From the NCBI GenBank assembly GCA_002839335.1, contig PGXU01000004.1, positions 1 through 64,000 of the forward strand: a DNA stretch of 64,000 bases, given 5' to 3'. A model generated the notes under the pieces. It saw only the letters and a program-made list of their open reading frames with translations. It had not been told where the DNA came from and did no database searches. Numbering within the stretch: position 1 is the first letter of the stretch; each line of letters begins with the position of its first letter. A program made the translations under genes and the position numbers. Positions 1 through 9,199 of this stretch are shown in pieces. The DNA comes from Spirochaetae bacterium HGW-Spirochaetae-4. Lineage in GTDB: Bacteria > Spirochaetota > Spirochaetia > Sphaerochaetales > Sphaerochaetaceae.

Positions 1-2100
1 GAGATCGAAGTGATTTCATGGAAAAAATACTGGGATATGAGTCCATCATTCAAAGACGATGTGGAAGAAAAACAATACATTGCTTTTAAGCGATATGCTT
101 CAGCTCGTCCAGATAAATTGAATATTATTGATTCTCTTATAACTGATGGTAAAGTTACTGAAGCTGATATCCAAAAAAATTATTTAATTGCAGACTATAT
201 ACGTGAAACCCATTCGTTAAGAGCAATGGAAATCATTCAACAAGATTGGAGTGATAAATTAAACTATAAAGACGCAAATTTTAGTCTTGAGTTGGCAGAA
301 ATATGTTACAGCCATAATGAAGATCCATTATCTTTACTAGATTTAGATATGCACTATTTATGTGGACAGGACCAATTTGTGTGTTTACCACTTATAGGTG
401 TTATTCTTCGCATTGCAGATATACTTGACTTCGACCCTAAGAGAACACCCGATATATTATTATCATGCTTAAATATTAAAAATCCAATTTCTCTTGTAGA
501 ATGGAAAAAACATAGATCAGTTGAAGCTTGGGAAATTAAATGTGATTTAATACAATTCCATGCAAAATGTCGCCATCCAGCAATTGAGTATAGTATTCAT
601 TTATTTTGTGATTTAATAGATAAGGAATTAATTACATGTAATAATGTTTTAAATAAGGTTAACCAATATAATAAGTCAAATTCAATAGAATATAGTATTT
701 CAATACCTTTCAAAGTTGATAGAACTAGAATAAAAACTAAAAAAGATATTTTTGGAAAACCAGAATATCTTTATCAGGAGACAAAATTTAGCCTAAGTAA
801 AAATCAAGTAATCGATTTACTGATGGGTACAAAATTGTATGGTGATCCAGAGGTCGCCTTAAGAGAATTATTACAAAATTCTATTGATGCTTGTCTTTTA
901 CGAAAAGCCATGGAAGTAAATTGGGGTAATTCATATGTTCCAAAAATTACAGTTAAGTATTTAAATATTGAAGACGAAGATTTATTGATAGTTGATGATA
1001 ATGGAATTGGAATGGATCAAGAAATAATTGATAAGTACTATACCAGAATAGGAACATCTTTTTATAAGTCTACGGATTTTTATGACCTAAAAGCTGAGTC
1101 AAAGGCTGATTTCCAGCCTACTTCTCGTTTTGGGATTGGGATTTTATCGTGCTTTATGGTTTCAGATACATTAATTGTTGATACAAGAAAAGTTTATGCA
1201 CCACATTCATCAAGTGATCCAATCAATTTAGAGGTTGAAGGTCAGGATAGTATATTTTGGATTAAAAAGGGTAAGCGTACAATCCCTGGAACAACAACAA
1301 AACTAGTATTACGGAAAAATAAAAATCCTTGGGGTAAACTAACAGCAGAACAGTTTACTAATTCTGTTGAAAATATTATTCCAAACCCACCTTTTGAAAT
1401 AATTATTGAATGTCAAGATAAAAAAATAATACGTAACGAAGAAAGCTTTTATCTATTAAGTGCTAAAAGTCTTAAAAATCATAATTGGAATGATGATGAT
1501 AATATACGAGAAATTGAATTCAATATTGATGATAAAGAGAATGGCATTGTCGGGTCAGTAGTTGTCGCATTATTAGAAAGTCAAGGAAAACCATCGATTG
1601 AAATTGAAGTTACCAGCAGGGAAGTAGAAATTGAAGGCCAATATTATCCTCTAGATAAATCAATATCTATGAAAAATAATGAGATTGAGTTACTTTCCAC
1701 CTCGATAATGATTGATGATGATGGTGGAATAGATTCGTCCAATGGATATAGAACCCTAGCACGTTCACAATCACGTATTTCTTTACATGGAATTGAAATT
1801 CCCACAACTTTATTTCCAGACTCTTGGCGTCTACAAAAAAATCAGGCTAGTCTTTCTTGGCCTTTCCCAGTACTGATTGTCGTAGATATTTGTGGTAATA
1901 GAGATTTAGAGTTGAATTCATCAAGAAACCAAATTCTTTTTGGGGATAAATGGATTGATTTTGAAGAGAGATTAGCACTAAAAATAGGTGAAAATATAAA
2001 AGCCAAAGTTGATATTGAATATTGGGAAGAATTAAAACTTTTGTTGTTAGAGAACTCTAAAAGTGACCAATTCTCTGCAGCAATTAATCGGATATCCTAA
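1..2100 (+). CDS. HD-like domain plus Hsp90/GHKL-type ATPase, 5' end cut by window edge
   Basis: The reading frame is open to the first base of the window, so the gene probably starts upstream; a GTG at position 10 is the first usable start inside. Numbered from that GTG, residues 60-140 resemble an HD-type helical domain (a His in IRETHSLRA, a His in YSHNED, and LRIADILD). Residues about 280-385 hold a GHKL ATP-binding fold: ALRELLQNSIDAC (N box), DDNGIGMD (G1) and RFGIGILSCF (G2). The rest matches no domain I can name. HD plus Hsp90-like proteins are known as large orphan proteins often found near defence genes. The gene is very A+T-rich, like the rest of the island. ATP binding is well supported; HD phosphohydrolase activity and any defence role are inference. 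Confidence 0.75.
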   Translation, partial: EIEVISWKKYWDMSPSFKDDVEEKQYIAFKRYASARPDKLNIIDSLITDGKVTEADIQKNYLIADYIRETHSLRAMEIIQQDWSDKLNYKDANFSLELAEICYSHNEDPLSLLDLDMHYLCGQDQFVCLPLIGVILRIADILDFDPKRTPDILLSCLNIKNPISLVEWKKHRSVEAWEIKCDLIQFHAKCRHPAIEYSIHLFCDLIDKELITCNNVLNKVNQYNKSNSIEYSISIPFKVDRTRIKTKKDIFGKPEYLYQETKFSLSKNQVIDLLMGTKLYGDPEVALRELLQNSIDACLLRKAMEVNWGNSYVPKITVKYLNIEDEDLLIVDDNGIGMDQEIIDKYYTRIGTSFYKSTDFYDLKAESKADFQPTSRFGIGILSCFMVSDTLIVDTRKVYAPHSSSDPINLEVEGQDSIFWIKKGKRTIPGTTTKLVLRKNKNPWGKLTAEQFTNSVENIIPNPPFEIIIECQDKKIIRNEESFYLLSAKSLKNHNWNDDDNIREIEFNIDDKENGIVGSVVVALLESQGKPSIEIEVTSREVEIEGQYYPLDKSISMKNNEIELLSTSIMIDDDGGIDSSNGYRTLARSQSRISLHGIEIPTTLFPDSWRLQKNQASLSWPFPVLIVVDICGNRDLELNSSRNQILFGDKWIDFEERLALKIGENIKAKVDIEYWEELKLLLLENSKSDQFSAAINRIS

Positions 2101-2594
2101 AATTCTTACAAAAGCTTGGACTTGATACAATTATATTATAAATAATACGGTAGAAAAAGTTGGTAATCTTCTCTCAGCAATTAAGATTATTGTTGATAAA
2201 TCTGACCTTTCAGCTGGTTTATAAACACACTGTTGCTAGATTGCGTTGATATTGGGAGTAGGGCTTTTCATGGATGGGCTAACTTTTCTAATCATATCTC
2301 TTGCTTCTTAATAGGGGGGACTCTCTTCATCATTTACTAGAATACTAACAGTGGTGTTCATCACATTCACTAAGGCAAACTAGTTACTCTGCATACATTT
2401 TGATAGAAAGTGAAATTACAACATATTAATGGTTAAGTGGGGACAAACATTTTTCCAATAATAATAAAAAAGTATAATATACTGAGATCCATGTGAAGGT
2501 GCTTCGCATATTTCTTGAACGTTAGGGGAAATTGGAAAATCAAGAATCAATATGGCATTCTTTACTCAGAGAGAAAAGATTGAGGATATCTATC
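2101..2594. other. Intergenic stretch with first copy of a direct repeat
   Basis: No complete gene is visible. It contains the first copy of the imperfect direct repeat (2240-2424). A short open stretch on the plus strand at about 2128-2224 looks coding-like (it includes EKVGNLLSAIKIIVDKSD) but has no start codon, and may be a gene remnant. Confidence 0.4.
2240..2424 (+). repeat. Imperfect direct repeat, copy A
   Basis: Copy A matches 3133-3310 over its whole length with gaps. The best block is the run starting cagtggtg at 2349, which reappears at 3236 and continues as catcacattcactaagg. Both copies open with attg-gttgat and a gagtaggg block. The pair flanks a single lipoprotein gene. Confidence 0.65.
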
Positions 2595-2984
2595 ATGAGT
2601 ATTAGAAAGGTTTCGATTGTTATCTTTGTAATTTTGATTAGTAGTGTGTACTTTTTTTCTTCTTGTGGTACTCCTGAAGAGCATTACCCTTCGCTGAAAG
2701 TTGTAAATCAGTACGAAGGCAGGGCAATCGAGAGTGTTTCATTAGTAGGTTATGACTTTAATAATTTAGATATTGCAGCAGGTGATTCCCAACGTTTTTT
2801 TCTCAATAATGGGATGCAAGCTGGATATCAGAATATAAATATAACCGTCAGATATGGCTCTGGTACTGCTAGCTGGTTCATCAGCAATGCTTTTGATTTT
2901 TCTGACGGTTCAACCACTATAATAACATTGAACGGTAGTAGTTCTGAAGGTCATCCATATTATAACAATACTTGTTTAGAATAG
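2595..2984 (+). CDS. Small predicted lipoprotein
   Basis: A 129-residue protein read from the ATG at 2595. I chose it over the upstream TTG at 2532 because a GAGG ribosome-binding site lies nine bases before it and because a classic lipoprotein signal then begins at residue 1: a basic MSIRK, a hydrophobic run (VSIVIFVILISSVYF) and a lipobox ending FFSSC. The mature part is short, rich in Ser, Asn and Gly, and looks beta-rich; I recognise no family. It is probably lipid-anchored in the envelope. It is the only gene between two imperfect direct repeats, so it may move or duplicate as a unit. Function unknown. Confidence 0.65.
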   Translation: MSIRKVSIVIFVILISSVYFFSSCGTPEEHYPSLKVVNQYEGRAIESVSLVGYDFNNLDIAAGDSQRFFLNNGMQAGYQNINITVRYGSGTASWFISNAFDFSDGSTTIITLNGSSSEGHPYYNNTCLE

Positions 2985-3132
2985 AAAATGAATACGTAAC
3001 CAGCTGATAAACGGTTCCTGCCAATGGTATACTTTGCACAATTGCAGAACATTATGTTTTTGACATCGAATAAATATAATTTCGTAGTACCATTTTATAG
3101 AAAAGAATATCTGAATAATTATCTTCATTGCC

Positions 3133-3310
3133 ATTGTGTTGATACCATGAGTAGGGTTTTTAGGGGCTAATTTCTATAACTACTTTTCGAAGTCTTTGAG
3201 GAGTTCTGATTCATCACTGTTGATGAAAACTCTTGCAGTGGTGTGCATCACATTCACTAAGGGAAACTAGTTGCTGTACTTATTTGGTGTTTGATGGAAT
3301 CATATAACAT
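3133..3310 (+). repeat. Imperfect direct repeat, copy B
   Basis: Second copy of the repeat at 2240-2424, offset by about 890 bases. The best-kept part is 3236-3272. It ends next to the stop codon of the minus-strand gene at 3316. Confidence 0.65.
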
Positions 3311-3315
3311 CAAAG

Positions 3316-4587
3316 TTATTCTAATTCTTCAAATGCTTTAGTTATAGGAGTAAGAAATAGTCCAATTGATTTATTCTGCATTAAATCCATAACATTAGAA
3401 ATATATCCCTTTTCATTAACTCTATTTGGGTCAAACACAATTGATCTAGTAGTTCTTTTCGAAATTAGATCGATATTCACTGTCTCACTTGTTGCAAGTT
3501 TTTTCCGGTCTTCATATGTCATCTTCGACAGTTCTTCTGCTTGAGTTATGTCATAACCAATACCTTCCCACATGAAAACAACAGCTCTTACTTTTCCTTC
3601 TTCTACCATGGTAGCAACTTCATTAATCATCCTATAAGCCGTGGATCTCAAGTTGGAAAAAAAAGGCTGAATAGAGTACGAATTATCATTATAAATAATG
3701 AAGAACGTTGACATCAGATTTTTCATCCCCATGCCATATAGTGGAATGTTGTAATAAATAAACCACTTATATAAATCAATATTGCTATCTAGGTTTATTG
3801 ACATGTATCTAAAGGTTTTTGTAATGTTTTCGAGTTTTTGCCTATCAATATTCAAACCGAATTTTACCATACCGACAGTGGCCGCGATGATTTTATTTTC
3901 TTTCACATGATATACATAGTCAATAATAAAAAGTATTTCGTTATTGAGTATTTCAGGTAAAAGCTTATTTATCTCCTTATCAAGCCTTTGGAGAGGTGGT
4001 GAATCGTCGCTAAGCATATTCCGTACTGAATTAAGGAATTCCCACATTGTGCGTATCCCTTTTCGAATCAAGTCTATCATATCCATATCTTCAAGACTAT
4101 TTTTATCTATTATCAAGTGTCTCACAGAAAAATTGACTTCAACTTCTGCATTGAGGGAATCCAATATGATTCGAATCGCTTTTTGAATATCTTCCTGTGG
4201 GTGATCTTCGTCATCATAAAAATATGTTCTTTTTGTGATGATTGATGATATTCCATATATTTCAAGACGAAAAAGTCGCATTAGGGAAACTGGATTTTTA
4301 TGTATTACCTGATTTCTTTTGTTGACGAACCATTTCATTTCTGGAGTAGAAAAATACTTTACATTCATTTCATGATAGATCGGGTTATTCTTTCCTTCAG
4401 GTAGATTGTTTTGTAAAACTAAGGTGATGCTTCGAAACTCGGAAAAGAAATTATCTAAATATGATGTGTTTTCAAATGAATTATTCTCTAACCTGAAATG
4501 ATTAATACTAATGAGAGCACTATAAAACTTCTGGAATGAGGAATGCGTCAGTGATTTTTGTTCTTTATTCTTTCCCTGATTTTCCAT
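3316..4587 (-). CDS. Hypothetical protein, partner of the nuclease-like gene upstream
   Basis: A 423-residue protein with no recognised domain. The ATG at 4587 is preferred over a TTG at 4614 because GAAGGA sits at proper distance before it; the TTG would also overlap the upstream gene. The protein is rich in Asn, Ile, Lys and Ser, and has no signal peptide or membrane segment. The N-terminal half looks mainly helical (about residues 15-210, with a stretch RNQVIHKNP that recalls HEPN-like or DUF4145-like proteins, weak evidence). The C-terminal half looks alpha/beta. It follows the gene at 4605-5891 by 17 bases in the same direction, so the two are probably one operon. Function unknown; a defence role is only a guess from the setting. 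Confidence 0.7.
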   Translation of the reverse strand: MENQGKNKEQKSLTHSSFQKFYSALISINHFRLENNSFENTSYLDNFFSEFRSITLVLQNNLPEGKNNPIYHEMNVKYFSTPEMKWFVNKRNQVIHKNPVSLMRLFRLEIYGISSIITKRTYFYDDEDHPQEDIQKAIRIILDSLNAEVEVNFSVRHLIIDKNSLEDMDMIDLIRKGIRTMWEFLNSVRNMLSDDSPPLQRLDKEINKLLPEILNNEILFIIDYVYHVKENKIIAATVGMVKFGLNIDRQKLENITKTFRYMSINLDSNIDLYKWFIYYNIPLYGMGMKNLMSTFFIIYNDNSYSIQPFFSNLRSTAYRMINEVATMVEEGKVRAVVFMWEGIGYDITQAEELSKMTYEDRKKLATSETVNIDLISKRTTRSIVFDPNRVNEKGYISNVMDLMQNKSIGLFLTPITKAFEELE

Positions 4588-4604
4588 GTATACTAATCCT
4601 TCAA

Positions 4605-5891
4605 TTAGAAACAAATGATTTGAGGATTTAACAGTTTTTGTTTTAAGTTTGAATTATCATTGGTAATAGGAACTACAGTCTCGATACAATCAAATATCTC
4701 ATTCTCCGGAAGAAGCAAACGTAGATTATGTAAATAAATAAAATTTATCTTCTTGTTCCTTAGGTCAAAATTTTTAAGATCACTTAAAATTCTGTTATAA
4801 TTCATTGATTCTACTTCAGCACCATTATAAGATTCGTAACATATATGAACCGATCCTACTTGTTCGTTAGGTATTTGGGAAAGAGCCCTGACAATATTCT
4901 TTTTAAAACTCACTGATTTATTCCGTATCGCTTCTATTGAATCACAATACCAAATACCCGCGTTTGCTTTTTTTACATCAGATACATAGTCAGTAATTCT
5001 ATTCCTATTCGAATATACACACATGGTAATACCATATCTTTCGTCGTCCAAACCAAATAGTCTTCTTGTAAAAGTGGGAGAATATATTTTCCATTTGTTT
5101 GCCGGTTTTTCATTTAATCCTTGAAAATCTGGTTCATTGAATTCAATTGTTATATCTTCATTATCGTACACTAGTCCATATCGGCTTTTTCCGTCGATCA
5201 TTGGTTTGAGTAAATCATATAAATAATTTTTTGGGTATGTGTTTAATTCATGATGAAATGTTATCTTGATCACTAGAGATTTTTGATGTTCTGTCAAGTA
5301 ATCTTGAATTGGCAAGTATTGTTGATACCATAATTCTCTTTCCTTTCTCGAATATTCAGATTCCTTAGTCCTTCTCTTGCACTCTATATAAAGAAAACCA
5401 TAATAATCTGCATGAATATCGGCTAATTTCTTTGATTTATCAAATAAGAATTCAATATTCGTCGCTCCATTTCGCAAATATAATCCCCCAACTAATAATT
5501 CAAAAATTGTATTTTCAAAATTAATATTATTTAGATGTAGAAGGTCTTTCATTTTTCCTGTGAATCCCTTCTGAGTGATGAATTTTGGTAATTGTTCTGA
5601 TATACGCAGTATTTTTGGAAGAGTTCTTGCCAATAATCCCAAATCACACATTTCTGGATTATGAATAAAATTAAAAATATTATATAAATACCACATAGGG
5701 ACATCTTTGGTTAAATATTGGGGAGATATGAATGTCCGGGAATTACTTTCTTTTTCAGCTAAAAATATTGGATTCTCTTTTAAATAAATATAGTTGTTCT
5801 CACAATTGGAAAAACGTCTGTTCCATTCAGTTATTGTGATTTCTGATTTACAATAGTCTAGGAAATTAGAAAGATACTTTTGATAATCCAT
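4605..5891 (-). CDS. Candidate PD-(D/E)XK nuclease-fold protein
   Basis: A 428-residue soluble protein, first gene of a two-gene unit with 3316-4587. Residues 126-175 read like a PD-(D/E)XK core: a helix with Glu131 (ENTIFELLVGGLYLR), a strand with Asp158 (KLADIHAD), and twelve residues later Glu170-Cys-Lys172 (YIECKRR). Spacing and predicted strand-helix order fit restriction-endonuclease-like folds. The rest has no recognised family. A weak Shine-Dalgarno site (cagga) precedes the ATG. It lies in an A+T-rich island among other orphan genes, consistent with a restriction-like or abortive-infection role, but only the motif is seen; nuclease activity is inference. No methyltransferase is adjacent, which argues against an ordinary type II restriction system. 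Confidence 0.6.
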   Translation of the reverse strand: MDYQKYLSNFLDYCKSEITITEWNRRFSNCENNYIYLKENPIFLAEKESNSRTFISPQYLTKDVPMWYLYNIFNFIHNPEMCDLGLLARTLPKILRISEQLPKFITQKGFTGKMKDLLHLNNINFENTIFELLVGGLYLRNGATNIEFLFDKSKKLADIHADYYGFLYIECKRRTKESEYSRKERELWYQQYLPIQDYLTEHQKSLVIKITFHHELNTYPKNYLYDLLKPMIDGKSRYGLVYDNEDITIEFNEPDFQGLNEKPANKWKIYSPTFTRRLFGLDDERYGITMCVYSNRNRITDYVSDVKKANAGIWYCDSIEAIRNKSVSFKKNIVRALSQIPNEQVGSVHICYESYNGAEVESMNYNRILSDLKNFDLRNKKINFIYLHNLRLLLPENEIFDCIETVVPITNDNSNLKQKLLNPQIICF

Positions 5892-6070
5892 AATAGTCCT
5901 GTTTACATAGATACTTTCCTAATATAAGTATCAATTAGTTCAGTTGAAATAGCAACAGAGTATTATTCTGTATATGTCATATAAATAGTAATTCGTGAAT
6001 AAAAATAAAATTATACCCATGATATAATTATTATGGATTAAGTTACTATTATCAGGAAAATATTAGCGCT

Positions 6071-6702
6071 TTATTCTTTGATAATCTGTTGTTCAATTGA
6101 CCGTACAGCAATTCTCAATATACATTTTGTAAAGAATTTATAGTAGAGGCAAAGGAGTTCATTCCTCTTGGCCGATTCCATACCGAGTTTTGGAGTTTCT
6201 ACATTGTGAAAATACATATTACGTTCCGCATGGATAAGAGCAAAAAGCTCATAACCAAATAAAGTATTCTGGTCTATACAAAATTCAGTACTTTTCTACA
6301 ACTATTTTTAATTTTGAATTTAATACATTACTGGTTGTAAGCTTGGTTATGTAAATATCATAACTACTTTCATTTTCTGTCTTGGATATAGAGTTTTCGT
6401 ATTTCCGAAAGGTATTCAGAATTGCTGTCTAAAGCTTCAATTTTCTGTAAAGTTATGATAGAAAACTTTTTATGTTTTGCGTTCTTAGTTATCGCTATTA
6501 TCTGTTGGGATTCCATATAATTGATAAGTGCCTCAAACGAATTCCATAAGCTTCACTTGCAATGCATAGTTCTCTTTAATTGCAAACGATTTTGATAGAG
6601 AAAATTTTCCTTCATAACCCACTTTCATATCTATTGCCAAACGAAAGCGAATATTTAATTACCGATGCCTCAATATCTGTCTGATTTCTCATCGTTCTTC
6701 AT
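6071..6702 (-). pseudogene. Decayed gene with several frameshifts
   Basis: Read on the minus strand from an ATG at 6702 with a good ribosome-binding site (gggagag), coding-like sequence continues to a stop at 6071 but jumps frame at least four times. Successive pieces include TDIEASVIKYSLSFGNRY, YEGKFSLSKSFAIKENYAL, NSFEALINYMESQQIIAI, SSYDIYITKLTTSNVL and ALIHAERNMYFHNVETPK. No piece alone is longer than about 75 codons. The pieces join smoothly if single-base shifts are undone, giving a protein of roughly 210 residues. I do not recognise the family. The neighbouring genes are intact, which favours real decay over poor base calling. Confidence 0.6.
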
Positions 6703-6830
6703 TCGCTCTCCCAATAAGTAAACATAAGGTGATTCAAATGATCTTACAATAAGATTTATCTATGTAGATATTTATCAATTATAAAGATTTTCGGAATCAA
6801 TATTCCTGATCACAATATTTTATCAGTCAA

Positions 6831-7748
6831 TTATCGGATATCCCCATCAATAATTGATTTGGCGTAGTCTTTTGCGCTAGTCAGTAATTTACGTTTCTTC
6901 CTTTTTTTGGAAGTTGCATCGGGAATAATCGTGAACCAGGATCTATTTTTAAAAACGCCATTCACTTGATCTTTTGTCGCTTTTAAGCCCAATTTATCTA
7001 TTAGCAAACATTGAACATCAGCAGTTGAAAATTCATCTCCCTTTCCTTCATTTGAAACTATAAATAGTATTAGAATCATCTGGTTTCTAAATAACTTCTG
7101 TGATTTTATCTCCGGATAATTCTTTAAATTTAAAGTGTCAATATCTAATGAACTAAATATTGATTTTTCTTTGACTCTAATTACTTTCGTGGATTTTTTA
7201 CTCTGTGATTCTGGTACAACGAACTTCTCAACAAAATCTATTCCTGTTCGTGTGATCTGATACATCCCCTTATCTGTAACTGGCATAATAAACGCTTTTG
7301 GATTAATCAATTTTTTAATATAATCACTCAGGTTAATGGGAGGTTTCTCTTTAGCTTGGGTAAAGAATTCTTTTAGATTCTCACATGAGAAAACTGAATA
7401 GCCTTTGACTCTCTCAAAGTAATAAATTAAACCTATTGCATATTCCATTTTTGATCGGAATCCTTTCTGAGTAATGAATTCATTTAAGCTGATACCGGCT
7501 AAGTTCAGATTATTAGGAGAATTGACGGGGTAACTATTCTTTTGTGCAGGAAGTAATGCTGAACCTTCGCAATCCTCAATAATTTTCTGATTATTGATAA
7601 TGTCTTGTGTTCTAGACATAGCCTCAATTGCTAAAGGGAAAAGGGTGTTCTTGAATGCTTCTCGTTCACGTTCAACATCATCAGCTAAACCTTCTGCTTC
7701 AAATTCAATTACCCCGAGTTTAAACCTCACTTTTAAGGTATTGTTCAT
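6831..7748 (-). CDS. Hypothetical protein with winged-helix-like middle domain
   Basis: A 305-residue protein with no signal peptide or membrane segment. The first 50 residues (KVRFKLGVIEFEAEG, then an acidic helix with DDVERERE) match a small N-terminal module I have seen in uncharacterised bacterial and archaeal proteins. Residues about 85-180 (NEFITQKGFRSKMEYAIGL, a PINLSDYIKKL helix, then YQITRTGIDFVEKF) look like a tandem winged-helix domain. A Lys/Arg-rich C-terminal part (KKRKKRK) may bind nucleic acid. It starts 18 bases after the gene at 7766-8503 with a strong AAGGAG site, so the two form an operon. Function unknown; a defence or regulatory role is possible. Confidence 0.7.
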   Translation of the reverse strand: MNNTLKVRFKLGVIEFEAEGLADDVEREREAFKNTLFPLAIEAMSRTQDIINNQKIIEDCEGSALLPAQKNSYPVNSPNNLNLAGISLNEFITQKGFRSKMEYAIGLIYYFERVKGYSVFSCENLKEFFTQAKEKPPINLSDYIKKLINPKAFIMPVTDKGMYQITRTGIDFVEKFVVPESQSKKSTKVIRVKEKSIFSSLDIDTLNLKNYPEIKSQKLFRNQMILILFIVSNEGKGDEFSTADVQCLLIDKLGLKATKDQVNGVFKNRSWFTIIPDATSKKRKKRKLLTSAKDYAKSIIDGDIR

Positions 7749-7765
7749 GCTGCAATTCTCCTTTA

Positions 7766-8503
7766 TTATATCAATCCTGCTTTATTGTAGAGTTCTTCCA
7801 TCATAACTCGGTAATTAGTTTTAATATCGTCAATATCCTTTTTTCCAGCAGTGTAGGTAATACTGTGCGCTGAATTGTTCCCAACTTCTCTAAAAGAATT
7901 CAAATGTTTTCGTACTCGTGACGATAAATTCAAAGACTTGTTCTGTACAGCCTCCTTGACTAATCTCTCGAGCATGAAATGATTTCCTTGTTCATCTATG
8001 ATACAAGCTTCGATTTCTAGATTCTGGTATGATAGAACAAGGAGTACTTCAAATAATCTGCGCATCAAAACTGCACAACCATCGAAGCAATTATTAGAAT
8101 AGGAAAAATTTATCTGTCTGATGAGTCTATCAAGAAAGTTTCTTTTTCCACAAAATTTTGATTCTTCAAATAATTCACTATTTGATTCGATAGTTAAAGT
8201 ATCTGTCCAATTCCCAGAGAGTTCTTTCTCTAAGCTCTGGAAAATCACAGGAATAAATATTAATGTCCCTACTTTCTCTTTTGATAACAACATTATTTTA
8301 TCTTTTCCCTTGATCAGTTTATTTTTAAGACGAGTAGCATTTGGTCTATTAAATCCACAACATGTAAATAAATCTAAGATCAACGCCATTGTGAACATGG
8401 ATACATTTTTTTCCCTATAATGATAATAACAAAGGTACTTTGTACGCTCTAACTCAGTTTTATTTATTAGCTCAACTAATTCAATATAATCCAGAATCTT
8501 CAT
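7766..8503 (-). CDS. DUF4145-like (HEPN-related) protein
   Basis: A 245-residue soluble protein. The C-terminal half (about residues 125-245) resembles the DUF4145 family: a helix with RRLFEVLLVL, then a helix carrying ...SFREVGNNSAHS with the conserved Arg, Gly-Asn and His, followed by a last helix. DUF4145 and HEPN folds are often found in RNases and in partners of defence systems. The Cys-rich N-terminal half (CYYHYREKN, DLFTCCGFNRP) is unassigned. It is first in an operon with the winged-helix-like gene at 6831-7748. The ATG is preceded by a modest gagag site. The fold call is moderately sure; RNase activity is not shown. Confidence 0.65.
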   Translation of the reverse strand: MKILDYIELVELINKTELERTKYLCYYHYREKNVSMFTMALILDLFTCCGFNRPNATRLKNKLIKGKDKIMLLSKEKVGTLIFIPVIFQSLEKELSGNWTDTLTIESNSELFEESKFCGKRNFLDRLIRQINFSYSNNCFDGCAVLMRRLFEVLLVLSYQNLEIEACIIDEQGNHFMLERLVKEAVQNKSLNLSSRVRKHLNSFREVGNNSAHSITYTAGKKDIDDIKTNYRVMMEELYNKAGLI

Positions 8504-8691
8504 TTTTCTCTCTTATCAATAACTACACTTGGGCTCATTATACCATAATTTTGCTTATTACCAATGTTATGTTTAGAAATTATAAATAGATAGGTATAGA
8601 TGATTGATGAAGACGCGAACTGTAATATACCTGATGTGCGAAAAACAATTTTCTCTAGAAAGGACCAGATAGTTGGATTCCGAATATTGTA

Positions 8692-9051
8692 TCAACTGAT
8701 AATTCCCAGAATGACGTTGATTGCATTTAATTCATTTTTAGTAGCTTTTTGTAATTCATGCATGATAGCTAGCAATTCAGGCTTCATGCTTAATTTGTTA
8801 AACAAATCTACATACTCAGTAAGCTGGGAGTTCTTCCCTATCAACAACCATTCAACAGATTTTCCCAACGTGGTTGATAGTGCAACTGCGGCGTCCAGAT
8901 TAGGCAGACGAGCTGTACTTCTGCTATTCATAACAGTTCCGTAGTTGAGTTTTGCTCTTTTGCATAATTCAACCAGTGTCCATCCATGTTCTTTTTGAGC
9001 AAGTTCTACACGTCCCCAAAAATCCATGGCTTTTTCACGTTGTGTATCCAT
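8692..9051 (-). CDS. XRE-type helix-turn-helix regulator
   Basis: A 119-residue DNA-binding protein. Residues about 10-70 form a Cro/C1-type helix-turn-helix: FWGRVELAQKEHGW, TLVELCKRAKL, then YGTVMNSRS and PNLDAAVALSTTLGKSVEWLL. The C-terminal 45 residues are helical and may dimerise. This arrangement, with a Trp before the second helix and WLL after it, is common in spirochaete regulators (general knowledge). It is divergent from the secreted-protein gene at 9200 and could control it or itself. The start has no clear ribosome-binding site; an ATG eight codons further in is the alternative. Confidence 0.8.
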   Translation of the reverse strand: MDTQREKAMDFWGRVELAQKEHGWTLVELCKRAKLNYGTVMNSRSTARLPNLDAAVALSTTLGKSVEWLLIGKNSQLTEYVDLFNKLSMKPELLAIMHELQKATKNELNAINVILGIIS

Positions 9052-9199
9052 AATTAGAATGTTACATAAAACTCATTGGATCATTATACTAATTCGACTC
9101 GTACTAATAATAATGGTATTAAAATTTAAAAAAATCATATATAATCTAATTGATTCGTTATGTTTGTATGTTGAATGAATTCTCATAGAGAGGTGTGTT

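Noticed and set aside
2240-3310. Integron attC sites around the lipoprotein gene
   Set aside because: The repeats are direct and noncoding as expected, but I could not find the paired RYYYAAC and GTTRRRY boxes, and the nearby recombinase lacks integron-integrase features.
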